Source: Chromatiales bacterium (GTDB taxonomy: Bacteria > Pseudomonadota > Gammaproteobacteria > Steroidobacterales > GCA-2729495). Taken from it: 64,000 nt of DNA. Positions 36,049 to 44,346 of this stretch are shown here, piece by piece. Location: positions 806,001 through 870,000 of the forward strand of contig JACKNI010000001.1 of NCBI GenBank assembly GCA_024234935.1, given 5' to 3'. Both the position numbers and the translations under genes were made by a program. The notes under the pieces were generated by a model. It was given only the letters and a program-made list of their open reading frames with translations. It did no database searches and had not been told where the DNA came from. Position 1 is the stretch's first letter. Every line of letters begins with the position of its first letter.

Positions 36049-36831
36049 ATGGGTTTTCTCAAAGGCAAGCGCGCACTGATCGCGGGTATCGCGAGCGATC
36101 GCTCCATAGCATGGGGTATTGCGCAGGCAATGGCCCGGGAAGGTGCGGAACTTGCCCTCACCTACCAGTCGGAGCGTCTCAGCGAACGTGTGCGCGAAAT
36201 GGCGGCAGAGATCGGCGCAAATATCTGCCTGCCGCTCGACGTCTCAAGTGATGACGAGATCATACGCATGTACGCATCGCTTGCCGGGCACTGGGACAAG
36301 CTCGACATCATCGTGCACTCGGTCGCATTTGCGCCCCGTGACCAGCTGGTTGGCCCCTACCTCGACACCGTCACGCGCGAAGGCTCACATATCGCGCACG
36401 ATATCAGCAGCTACAGTTTCGTGGCGCTGGCGAAGTACGGCCGAGGCATGCTCTCGAAGCAGTCTGCCATGCTGACGCTGTCCTACCTGGGTGCGGCGCG
36501 CTCCCTCCCGAACTACAACATCATGGGCCCCGCCAAGGCCAGCCTTGAATCCAATGTGCGCTTCATGGCGGCCGACCTCGGTGCTTCGGGTGTACGGGTC
36601 AACGGTATTTCGGCAGGACCGATCAAGACGCTGGCCGCGTCCGGGGTCGGCGACTTCCGGCAGATGCTGCAGCACTTTGCCAGCATCGCCCCCCTGCGGC
36701 GCAATGTGACCATCGAGGACGTCGGCAATGCAGCCGCATTCCTGTGCTCGGACCTCGCCAGCGGGATTACCGGTGAGATCGTCTACGTCGATGGCGGCTT
36801 CCATACGGTGGGCATGAGCCTTCCCGAATAG
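36049..36831 (+). CDS. fabI: Enoyl-[acyl-carrier-protein] reductase (NADH)
   Basis: 260 residues, matching E. coli FabI almost residue for residue in spacing: GIASDRSIAWGIAQAM (cofactor), Tyr146, Tyr156 and Lys163 in SYLGAARSLPNYNIMG and PAKASLE. It performs the last step of each fatty-acid elongation cycle. GAGG lies six bases before the ATG; a slightly longer open frame from 36037 has no conserved residues. The gene is convergent with ppiD, only 14 bases away, as in Pseudomonas. Confidence 0.96.
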   Translation: MGFLKGKRALIAGIASDRSIAWGIAQAMAREGAELALTYQSERLSERVREMAAEIGANICLPLDVSSDDEIIRMYASLAGHWDKLDIIVHSVAFAPRDQLVGPYLDTVTREGSHIAHDISSYSFVALAKYGRGMLSKQSAMLTLSYLGAARSLPNYNIMGPAKASLESNVRFMAADLGASGVRVNGISAGPIKTLAASGVGDFRQMLQHFASIAPLRRNVTIEDVGNAAAFLCSDLASGITGEIVYVDGGFHTVGMSLPE

Positions 36832-36845
36832 GCGCGCCGCCTCAC

Positions 36846-38762
36846 CTACTGCGTGACGTCTTCGGCCTTGAAGAGATCCTTGGCCACCACGACCTTCGCT
36901 TTACTGCGCAGATCGGCAGCCAAGGCTGCCAACTCGGCCTGCGCTGAACGCTGGGCCAGAATGCGCTTCTGCGCATCACGCTGATCTTGCGGTATCTGTG
37001 CAGGGTCACCCGGAATGACGCGATCGAGCCGGAACACCGCGTAGCTGCCATCTCCCAGCGATACACCACGCACCACGGGCTTGCCATCGACAGGTGCCGG
37101 AGTACGGAACACGGCCGAAAGCAGTTCGGGTGGCAAAAGCGGCGAGCGACGCAGCACCGGTCCGGTCCTGGTCAGATGCAAATCCATCGAAGCGAGGACA
37201 GCGGCGAGATCTTCGCCGGTCTGCTGGCGCTTGAGAATTGCTTCGCCCCTGGTCTTCGCCTCGGTCGCCGCACGCAGCGAACGCAGCCGGGCGACGATTT
37301 CGTCGCGGACCTCGGCCAGCGGCCGGGCAGCCGGCAGTTTGTGTTGGGCGACCCTGGCAACCACGACCCGCCCCTGATCAAGCTCGATCAAGGGCGTATT
37401 CTCGCCACCCTCCAGCACGGCATCGCTGAAGACGGCGCTGATCAGATCTGAGTTGTCGCCAAATGGTCCGCCGCCGGCACGCGTATATCCCGGGTAGCGG
37501 CGGATCTGCAGCCCCGCTTCCCGGGCTGCAGGCTCCAGCGAGCCGGGGTTTTCGAGCGCGAGATCATCGAGCCGCTCGGCCAGCGCATAGAACGAATCCT
37601 GCGCCTTCTGCTCGCGCAAGGATGCCGCGAGCTGCTCGCGTACCTGTTCAAAATCCTGCCCCTCGCTGGCCTTTATCGCCTCCAGCCGGATGATGTGATA
37701 ACCGAATTCGGTCTTTACCGGCGCCGAGGTCTCGCCCGGCTTCAGGGCAAACAGGGCTTTTTCAAACGGCTCGACATATACACCGCGCGCAGCAAAACCC
37801 AGATCACCGCCGCGCGCAGCCGAACCGGGATCACCGGAGTACTGGGCCGCCAGCGCCGCGAAATCAGCACCATCGGCAAGCTTCTTTTCAATTTCATCGG
37901 CCAGCGCTTTCGCGGCCGCATCACTGCGATCGGTGCCCACAGTGATCAAAATGTGTCTGGCATGCCGCTCCTCGGGGCTGCGAAACCGTGTCGGATCCTC
38001 GTCGTAGGCTTTGCGCAACGCTGCCTCGTCCGGCACATAGTCGCGTTCCGCATCCGCCAGACTGATTTCAAGGTAGTCGAGGTCAACCGTTTCTTCGCTC
38101 TGGAACTGCGCGGAGTTCGTCGCGTAATAGGCCTGGATTTCCGCGTCCGAGGGGGTAATTGCCGCACCCAGAATCTTGGGGTCGAACAGCACATACTCGA
38201 GATCACGGCGTTCCTGATCAAGGGCGATGATGCGGCGGAACTCGGCCGGCGTGAAAAAGGCGCTGCCGGCAATACCGTCCTGCAACTGGTTCACCTCAAG
38301 CAGGGAACGCTGCTCGCTCTCGAAGGCCGCGGCGGACGCCCCGTTTGCAGCCAGTGCCGCGTCATAGGCCGGCTTGGAAAACTGCCCGCCCACCTGAAAA
38401 TTCTTCAGACTGCGGATATGGTCGGCAACACGCTGCGCACTGACCCGGAAACCGGCTTTGTGTACAAACTGGAGAACTGCCCGGTTCAGCACCAGACCGT
38501 CGAGCGTCTCCTGCTTCAGTTGCTGTTCTACTTCAGGCGACAGCTGGCTACGGGTTTCCTGCTGTCTGGCGACCGTACGGTCCTGCAGCACACGCTGGAA
38601 CTCCACGATCGGAATATCCTCGCCGTTGACACTGGCTGCGGTTCCGGCTCCCGTGAAAGGGCTGTTACCACCGACAAAGGTCAGGACAAGGGGTACGCCG
38701 ATCAGGGCAATAACGACCCATGCAATCCAGCCCTTGAGACCGTCTCTTATTTTTTCCAGCAT
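36846..38762 (-). CDS. ppiD: Periplasmic chaperone / parvulin-like protein PpiD
   Basis: 638 residues. A cytoplasmic start MLEKIRDGLKGWIAW leads into one membrane helix (VVIALIGVPLVLTFVGG), then a SurA-like N-domain and a parvulin domain (roughly 260-360) recognised by RHARHILITVG, FAALAAQYSGDPGSAARGGDLGF and VKTEFGYHIIRLE, and a second PPIase-like domain at the end. It is an inner-membrane-anchored folding helper for exported proteins near the Sec translocon. GGAG precedes the ATG by six bases. A strong hairpin-T6 terminator lies just upstream of that site. Confidence 0.93.
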   Translation of the reverse strand: MLEKIRDGLKGWIAWVVIALIGVPLVLTFVGGNSPFTGAGTAASVNGEDIPIVEFQRVLQDRTVARQQETRSQLSPEVEQQLKQETLDGLVLNRAVLQFVHKAGFRVSAQRVADHIRSLKNFQVGGQFSKPAYDAALAANGASAAAFESEQRSLLEVNQLQDGIAGSAFFTPAEFRRIIALDQERRDLEYVLFDPKILGAAITPSDAEIQAYYATNSAQFQSEETVDLDYLEISLADAERDYVPDEAALRKAYDEDPTRFRSPEERHARHILITVGTDRSDAAAKALADEIEKKLADGADFAALAAQYSGDPGSAARGGDLGFAARGVYVEPFEKALFALKPGETSAPVKTEFGYHIIRLEAIKASEGQDFEQVREQLAASLREQKAQDSFYALAERLDDLALENPGSLEPAAREAGLQIRRYPGYTRAGGGPFGDNSDLISAVFSDAVLEGGENTPLIELDQGRVVVARVAQHKLPAARPLAEVRDEIVARLRSLRAATEAKTRGEAILKRQQTGEDLAAVLASMDLHLTRTGPVLRRSPLLPPELLSAVFRTPAPVDGKPVVRGVSLGDGSYAVFRLDRVIPGDPAQIPQDQRDAQKRILAQRSAQAELAALAADLRSKAKVVVAKDLFKAEDVTQ

Positions 38763-38776
38763 CGATTTCTCCAAAC

Positions 38777-38802
38777 AAAAAAGGCGCCACACTGGTGGCG
38801 CC
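38777..38802 (-). terminator. Intrinsic terminator between tRNA-Asp and ppiD
   Basis: Reading the minus strand, GGCGCCAC and GTGGCGCC form an 8-base-pair stem with a 4-base loop, followed at once by TTTTTT. It would stop transcripts coming from hupB and the two tRNAs. The run of T ends only 15 bases before the ppiD start codon, so ppiD must be read by leakage through the hairpin or from a promoter overlapping it. Confidence 0.85.
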
Positions 38803-38857
38803 CGTTCGTTCGCATCAGATCAGCCATATGCTGCCACAGATGCACTTGCAGGATAGT

Positions 38858-38934
38858 TGGCGGAGTGGACGGGACTCGAACCCGCGACCCCCGGCGTGAC
38901 AGGCCGGTATTCTAACCAACTGAACTACCACTCC
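38858..38934 (-). tRNA. tRNA-Asp (GTC)
   Basis: 77 bases with encoded CCA. The acceptor stem GGAGTGG/CCACTCC, a D-arm with AGTTCAGTTGGTT, the anticodon stem CCGGC/GCCGG with loop CTGTCAC (anticodon GTC) and the T-arm GGTTCGAGTCC are all complete. It lies 85 bases downstream of tRNA-Val on the same strand. Confidence 0.95.
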
Positions 38935-39019
38935 AAAAAAAACCGACCGCCCGACCGGAGAAACCCGGGCATGGTCCCCCGAGAGCCTGCCTGGGCTGAT
39001 CAGAAACAGTCTGCGAATC

Positions 39020-39095
39020 TGGTGGGTGCTGAGGGGCTCGAACCCCCGACCTTCGCCTTGTAAGGGCGACGCTCTTCCAGCTGAGCTAAGCACCC
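39020..39095 (-). tRNA. tRNA-Val (TAC)
   Basis: 76 bases with encoded CCA. Acceptor stem GGGTGCT/AGCACCC, D-loop AGCTCAGCTGGAAGAGC, anticodon stem CGCC/GGCG with loop CTTACAA (anticodon TAC) and T-arm GGGTTCGAGCCC. It follows hupB by 99 bases on the same strand with no promoter of its own that I can see, so it may be processed from a hupB transcript. Confidence 0.95.
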
Positions 39096-39194
39096 TGTTT
39101 GCTGGCCGCGATCCAGTTACCGGCACTCATGCCGGCTGGCAACCAGAAACTACGACCATCAGGCGATGCCCCTCACAGGGCACCCGGCAGCCGC

Positions 39195-39467
39195 CTAGTT
39201 TACGGCATCCTTCAGAGCCTTCCCAGCCTTGAAACCAGGTACCTGGCTGGCGGCAATCTGGATCGTCTCACCGGTGCGCGGATTACGGCCCTGACGTGCC
39301 GCGCGCTTCTTCACGGCAAAGGTTCCAAAGCCCACAAGCGCGACCTGGTCGCCCTTCTTCAACGCCTTTGTGACCGCGGTAATGACAGCATCCACTGCAC
39401 GAGTGGCATCAGCCTTCGACAGGCCGGCATCATCCGCAACCACGTCGATCAGTTCACCCTTGTTCAT
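39195..39467 (-). CDS. hupB: DNA-binding protein HU (HupB type)
   Basis: 90 residues, the standard HU length. MNKGELIDVVADDAGLSKAD opens the helical dimerisation part; VALVGFGTFAVKKRAARQG and RNPRTGETIQIAAS form the DNA-binding beta arm with the conserved Pro that kinks DNA. HU bends and compacts the nucleoid. The ATG is at 39467; a TTG directly before it extends the frame without reason. It follows lon, as is usual in gammaproteobacteria, and has its own promoter at 39667-39696. Confidence 0.96.
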   Translation of the reverse strand: MNKGELIDVVADDAGLSKADATRAVDAVITAVTKALKKGDQVALVGFGTFAVKKRAARQGRNPRTGETIQIAASQVPGFKAGKALKDAVN

Positions 39468-39666
39468 CAACGTACCTTCTTAACTGTTTCCCGATTACTG
39501 ACTACGCTACCGGCAAACCGGCAGCACCCCCTTGAAAACTTCTCCGGCTGTCGTCAAACCAGCGAACACACCGATACGGACATAAACCCGATCCTTCAAC
39601 AGGACTGCAGGATCTGGAATCCGGACGGCGGTGAAATGAAGTATAGCGGGACGCGAAGCCGCGAAC

Positions 39667-39696
39667 CTTATACCAAGCGCAAAAAACCGCTGTCAA
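39667..39696 (-). promoter_or_regulatory. Sigma-70 promoter for hupB
   Basis: On the minus strand TTGACA, an 18-base spacer and TATAAG stand directly after the lon stop codon (39715). The leader to the hupB start would be about 190 bases. A second possible -10 (TATACT) occurs about 28 bases further downstream. Confidence 0.7.
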
Positions 39697-39714
39697 CCTG
39701 CACTCGGCCCGGCG

Positions 39715-42135
39715 TTAGTGGGCGCGTACAGCCTTATCAGCGGGATCAGTTTGCGCCTTCTGCGCTTCGTCTGCCACCAGTTTGCCTTCGACGGTCTTCG
39801 GCATCGGCATGTCCTGCAGGGACAACTGCAGGACCTCATCTATCCAACGGACCGGAACAATGTTGAGGTTGTCCTTGATGTTTTTCGGTATTTCCGCCAG
39901 ATCCTTCTCGTTGTCGTGCGGGATCAGCACCGTCGCAATCCCGCCACGATGCGCAGCCAGCAACTTTTCCTTGAGGCCACCGATCGGCAGAACCTCACCG
40001 CGAAGGGTGATTTCCCCGGTCATGGCCACATCACATCGCACCGGGATATTGGTCAGGGCAGAGACCAGCGCCGTACACATGCCGACACCTGCGCTCGGCC
40101 CGTCTTTGGGCGTAGCGCCCTCCGGCACGTGTATATGCAGGTCGAGCTTCTGGTGAAAATCCTCGTCTATTCCCAGTGTCCCGGCACGCCCCCTGACGAT
40201 CGTGGTGGCGGCCTGGATCGACTCGCGCATCACTTCGCCGAGTTGACCGGTATGGATCATCTTGCCCTTGCCGGGCACGACAGCTGCTTCAATCGTCAGC
40301 AGTTCACCACCGACTTCGGTCCAGGCAAGGCCGGTCACCTGACCGATGCGGTTGCTCTCCTCCGCGCGGCCATAGCGGAAACGGCGCACACCCAGATACT
40401 TCTGCAGGCCCTTCGGTACCACGTGAGTGGTCTTGCTTTTCGGCTCGAGCAGGTGGCTCTTGACGACCTTGCGACAAAGCTTGGCGATCTCACGCTCGAG
40501 GTTTCGCACGCCCGACTCGCGCGTATAAAAACGGATCATGTCGTGAATCGCCCCATCGGATATCGAGATCTCGTCCTTCCGCAGCCCGTTGTTCTTTATC
40601 TGCTTTGGCACGAGATAACTGCGCGCGATATTGAGTTTCTCGTCTTCCGTATAACCGGCAAGACGGATTACTTCCATTCGATCAAGCAGCGGCGCGGGGA
40701 TATTCAGCGTATTGGCAGTACAGACGAACATCACATCGGAGAGGTCGAAATCGACTTCCAGATAGTGATCGGCAAAGCTGCCATTCTGTTCGGGGTCGAG
40801 CACCTCGAGCAGGGCCGACGAGGGGTCGCCACGGAAGTCCGTCGACATCTTGTCGATTTCATCGAGCAGGAACAGCGGGTTGCGCACGCCGGCCTTGGCG
40901 AGGTTCTGGATGATCTTGCCGGGCATCGAGCCGATATAGGTACGCCGGTGGCCGCGGATCTCCGCCTCGTCGCGTACCCCGCCCAGTGACATGCGGACAA
41001 AGGTCCTGTTGGTGGCGCGCGCAATACTCTGGCCCAGTGAGGTCTTGCCCACACCGGGCGGACCCACCAGGCACAGGATCGGACCCTTCAGCTTCTTGAC
41101 GCGCTGCTGAACCGCCAGGTACTCGAGAATGCGTTCCTTGACCTTCTCCAGGCCATAGTGATCCTTCTCGAGAACCGCTTCGGCCTGCGGCAAGTCATGA
41201 TTGACCCGGGTACGTTTGCGCCACGGTGCCTTGAGCAGCCAGTCCACGTAGTTGCGGACCACGGTTGCCTCGGCTGACATTGGCGACATCAGCTTGAGTT
41301 TGTTGACCTCGGCTGTCGCCTTCGTGCGCGCCTCCTGCGACATGCCGGCACGTGAAATGCGCTTTTCGATATCAGCGATCTCGTTCGGGGCATCGTCCAT
41401 GTCCCCGAGTTCTTTCTGGATCGCCTTCATCTGTTCGTTGAGGTAGTACTCGCGCTGACTCTTCTCCATCTGCTGCTTGACACGGCCGCGGATCCGCTTC
41501 TCGATCTGCAGCATGTCGATCTCGGTCTCGATCAGCATCATTACGTGCTCGAGACGTTCACGGATCGGGATGATTTCGAGGACCTTCTGCTTCTGGTCCA
41601 GCTTGAGGGACATGTGCGCAGCGATGGTGTCGGCCAGCCGCCCCGGCTGGTCGATACCGGCCAGGGACGTCAGGATCTCCGGCGGCACCTTGCGGTTCAG
41701 CTTGACATAGTTTTCGAACTGGGAAATCAGCGAACGCTTCAGGACATCCGCCTCACGGGTAGTGACGTCGAGACTGTCTTCAACCAGGTCGATATCGGCT
41801 GAAAAGAACTCGCCGGCCCTGGTCTCAACAAGATTGGCCCGAACGCCGCCCTCAACGAGAACCTTGACCGTACCGTCCGGCAGCTTCAGCAACTGCAGAA
41901 TGGTGGCCAGCGTACCCACGCGGTAGACATCCTCCAGCGAGGGCTCGTCCACATCGGCCTGTTTCTGCGCCACCAGCAGTATCTGCTTGCCGGCCTGCAT
42001 CGCCGCATCGAGGGCCTGGATGGAACGGGATCGGCCCACGAACAACGGAATGACCATGTGCGGATAAACCACCACATCGCGCAGGGGAAGGATGGGAACG
42101 TTCAGACGTTGTTCCGGCGGATTCTGTTCAGACAT
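39715..42135 (-). CDS. lon: ATP-dependent protease Lon
   Basis: About 806 residues. The N-terminal substrate domain begins VPILPLRDVVVYPHMVIPLF, a coiled-coil follows, then the AAA+ module with Walker A GPPGVGKT and Walker B FLLDEIDKM, and the C-terminal serine protease with the Ser in DGPSAGVGM and the Lys in GGLKEKLLAA. It degrades misfolded and regulatory proteins. GGAG six bases before the ATG at 42135 decides the start; an upstream ATG at 42147 has no such site. The gene follows clpX after an 85-base gap. Confidence 0.97.
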   Translation of the reverse strand: MSEQNPPEQRLNVPILPLRDVVVYPHMVIPLFVGRSRSIQALDAAMQAGKQILLVAQKQADVDEPSLEDVYRVGTLATILQLLKLPDGTVKVLVEGGVRANLVETRAGEFFSADIDLVEDSLDVTTREADVLKRSLISQFENYVKLNRKVPPEILTSLAGIDQPGRLADTIAAHMSLKLDQKQKVLEIIPIRERLEHVMMLIETEIDMLQIEKRIRGRVKQQMEKSQREYYLNEQMKAIQKELGDMDDAPNEIADIEKRISRAGMSQEARTKATAEVNKLKLMSPMSAEATVVRNYVDWLLKAPWRKRTRVNHDLPQAEAVLEKDHYGLEKVKERILEYLAVQQRVKKLKGPILCLVGPPGVGKTSLGQSIARATNRTFVRMSLGGVRDEAEIRGHRRTYIGSMPGKIIQNLAKAGVRNPLFLLDEIDKMSTDFRGDPSSALLEVLDPEQNGSFADHYLEVDFDLSDVMFVCTANTLNIPAPLLDRMEVIRLAGYTEDEKLNIARSYLVPKQIKNNGLRKDEISISDGAIHDMIRFYTRESGVRNLEREIAKLCRKVVKSHLLEPKSKTTHVVPKGLQKYLGVRRFRYGRAEESNRIGQVTGLAWTEVGGELLTIEAAVVPGKGKMIHTGQLGEVMRESIQAATTIVRGRAGTLGIDEDFHQKLDLHIHVPEGATPKDGPSAGVGMCTALVSALTNIPVRCDVAMTGEITLRGEVLPIGGLKEKLLAAHRGGIATVLIPHDNEKDLAEIPKNIKDNLNIVPVRWIDEVLQLSLQDMPMPKTVEGKLVADEAQKAQTDPADKAVRAH

Positions 42136-42220
42136 TCCTCTCTCCATGCGCAATGCGCCGTTCCGCCCCTGGCTGGCCGGAAGACCCGGGCGCTAGCCGC
42201 CGCACAACACTCTCACGAGC

Positions 42221-43540
42221 TCAGCTGCCGCCGCCGGAACCTGCTGCCCGGCGCTCTTCCGTCACGGCACGCAAGGACCCGGCCTCATCAGACTCATAAA
42301 TGATATAGGGACGCGTCTCACCAGTGACGACGGCCGCGTCAACCACCACCTTGCGGGCATTACGCAGGGACGGGATCTCATACATGGTGTCGAGCAGGAT
42401 GCCCTCGAGAATGGTCCGCAACCCCCGGGCACCGGTCTTGCGCTGCATGGCACGCAATGCGATCGCGCGCAGCGCGTCTTCACGAAACTCCAGTTCCGCA
42501 CCTTCCATCTCGAACAGACGCCGGTACTGCTTGACCAGCGCGTTCTTTGGTTCAACCAGGATGCTTACCAGCGCCGCCTCGTCGAGTTCATCGAGCGTGG
42601 CGACCACAGGCAGCCGGCCGACAAACTCGGGAATCAGTCCGAAGCGGATCAGATCCTCCGGCTCCACATCATTCAGCAACTCGCCGATCGGTGAGTCTTC
42701 GCTACTGCGCACATCGGCGACAAAGCCGATACCGCTCTTTTGCGAGCGCTTCTGGATAATCTTCTCGAGCCCGGCAAAAGCGCCGCCAACGATAAAGAGA
42801 ATGTGCCGCGTGTCGACCTGCAGGAATTCCTGCTGCGGATGCTTGCGGCCACCTTGCGGGGGTACGGAGGCAACCGTACCTTCGATGAGCTTCAAAAGTG
42901 CCTGCTGCACGCCCTCCCCCGAAACGTCACGGGTGATTGACGGGTTGTCCGACTTGCGGGAAATCTTGTCAATCTCATCGATATAGACGATGCCGGTCTG
43001 TGCCTTTTCGACATCATAGTCACACTTCTGCAGCAGCTTCTGGATGATGTTCTCGACATCCTCGCCGACGTAGCCGGCCTCCGTAAGCGTCGTTGCATCA
43101 GCAATCGTGAACGGCACATTGAGCAGGCGAGCGAGTGTCTCGGCGAGCAGCGTCTTTCCGCAGCCGGTGGGACCGATGAGCAGTATGTTGCTCTTCGAAA
43201 GCTCGATGTCGCTCTTGCCAACATCGGTAGAACGGTTTTCCAGCCGCTTGTAGTGGTTGTATACCGCTACCGAGAGGATCTTCTTGGCCCGGTCCTGACC
43301 GATGACATACTCGTCAAGGACATTCTTGATTTCCTGCGGCTTGGGCAGCTTGGTGCCGGTGTGATCCTGACGGTCTTCCAGCTCCTCGCGGATGATGTCA
43401 TTGCAGAGCTCTACGCACTCGTCGCAGATAAATACCGAGGGACCGGCAATTAGCTTCCGTACCTCATGCTGGCTCTTGCCGCAGAACGAACAATAGAGCA
43501 GCTTGCCGTCGTCGCCACGTCCCCGGGTTTCATCTACCAT
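42221..43540 (-). CDS. clpX: ATP-dependent Clp protease ATPase subunit ClpX
   Basis: 439 residues. The N-terminal zinc-binding domain has Cys17, Cys20, Cys39 and Cys42; the AAA+ core has Walker A GPTGCGKT, the pore loop TEAGYVGEDV and Walker B IVYIDEIDK. KSGIGF gives the loop that docks on ClpP. It unfolds tagged proteins and feeds them to ClpP, encoded immediately upstream. The promoter at 43590-43618 suggests that clpX can be expressed apart from clpP. Confidence 0.97.
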   Translation of the reverse strand: MVDETRGRGDDGKLLYCSFCGKSQHEVRKLIAGPSVFICDECVELCNDIIREELEDRQDHTGTKLPKPQEIKNVLDEYVIGQDRAKKILSVAVYNHYKRLENRSTDVGKSDIELSKSNILLIGPTGCGKTLLAETLARLLNVPFTIADATTLTEAGYVGEDVENIIQKLLQKCDYDVEKAQTGIVYIDEIDKISRKSDNPSITRDVSGEGVQQALLKLIEGTVASVPPQGGRKHPQQEFLQVDTRHILFIVGGAFAGLEKIIQKRSQKSGIGFVADVRSSEDSPIGELLNDVEPEDLIRFGLIPEFVGRLPVVATLDELDEAALVSILVEPKNALVKQYRRLFEMEGAELEFREDALRAIALRAMQRKTGARGLRTILEGILLDTMYEIPSLRNARKVVVDAAVVTGETRPYIIYESDEAGSLRAVTEERRAAGSGGGS

Positions 43541-43589
43541 GGTTGCCTCGTTTCTCTGCCGTGAGGTCCGTCACATGGACCCGGTTCAG

Positions 43590-43618
43590 ATATAACACGC
43601 CCTTGTCCGGCCGTGCAA
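43590..43618 (-). promoter_or_regulatory. Probable sigma-70 promoter for clpX
   Basis: In the clpP-clpX gap, the minus strand reads TTGCAC, a 17-base spacer and TTATAT, about 50 bases before the clpX start codon. The -35 matches four of six consensus bases. Confidence 0.5.
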
Positions 43619-43650
43619 AGCAGCTGCACATATTCTGCGATCAGTTCACA

Positions 43651-44274
43651 TCAAGCCGGGATGCGAACGTCTGTGCGGCTTTCCAGCACGGAATCAATCA
43701 GACCGTACTCAACGCCTTCAGTACCGCTCATGAACCGGTCGCGGTCGGTGTCGCGGTCGATCTGCTCGATCGGTTGACCGGTATGCTTCGCCAGGATCCG
43801 GTTGAGCCGGTCGCGCGTTTGCAGGATCTCCTTGGCGTGGATATCGATATCCGTCGCCTGGCCCTGGAAACCACCCAGCGGCTGGTGAATCATCATGCGC
43901 GAATGCGGCAGACAGAAACGCTTGCCCTTGGCCCCGCCGGTCAGCAGCAGCGCACCCATGCTCGCCGCCTGGCCGAGGCAGATCGTGCTGACATCCGGCT
44001 TGATGAACTGCATCGTGTCGTAGATGGAGAGCCCGGCAGTCACGACGCCACCCGGTGAATTGATATAAAGGTGAATGTCCTTGTCGGGATTCTCGGACTC
44101 CAGGAACAGCAACTGGGCGACCACGAGGTTGGCCATGTGATCTTCCACCGGACCAACGACGAATATCACCCGCTCCTTGAGCAGCCTTGAGTAGATATCG
44201 TAGGCACGTTCGCCGCGGGCAGTCTGCTCAATCACCATCGGCACGAGGCCGAGCGCCTGTGTTTCCATTGCCAT
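43651..44274 (-). CDS. clpP: ATP-dependent Clp protease proteolytic subunit ClpP
   Basis: 207 residues. The catalytic triad is visible at the normal spacing: Ser105 in GQAASMGALL, His130 in SRMMIHQPLGG and Asp179 in DRDTDRDRFMS. The short N-terminal stretch MAMETQALGLVPMV should be a cleaved propeptide plus the gating loop. Fourteen such subunits form the protease chamber. A second ATG two codons in (44268) is an alternative start. It lies between tig and clpX in the standard order. Confidence 0.97.
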   Translation of the reverse strand: MAMETQALGLVPMVIEQTARGERAYDIYSRLLKERVIFVVGPVEDHMANLVVAQLLFLESENPDKDIHLYINSPGGVVTAGLSIYDTMQFIKPDVSTICLGQAASMGALLLTGGAKGKRFCLPHSRMMIHQPLGGFQGQATDIDIHAKEILQTRDRLNRILAKHTGQPIEQIDRDTDRDRFMSGTEGVEYGLIDSVLESRTDVRIPA

Positions 44275-44346
44275 GTCCAGCTGTTCCTGTCTGTCGTACT
44301 GTGCGCCGCCGGAAACCCGGCGGACCCGTGCTCTGTTCTGCGCTGC

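Noticed and set aside
38935..38960. Possible terminator before tRNA-Asp (T8 run on the minus strand)
   Set aside because: The preceding GC-rich sequence is a direct repeat (CGACCG), not an inverted one, so no stem can form.
38858..39095. tRNA genes as phage or island attachment sites
   Set aside because: I found no repeated tRNA 3' end, integrase or mobility gene next to any of the seven tRNAs in the window.
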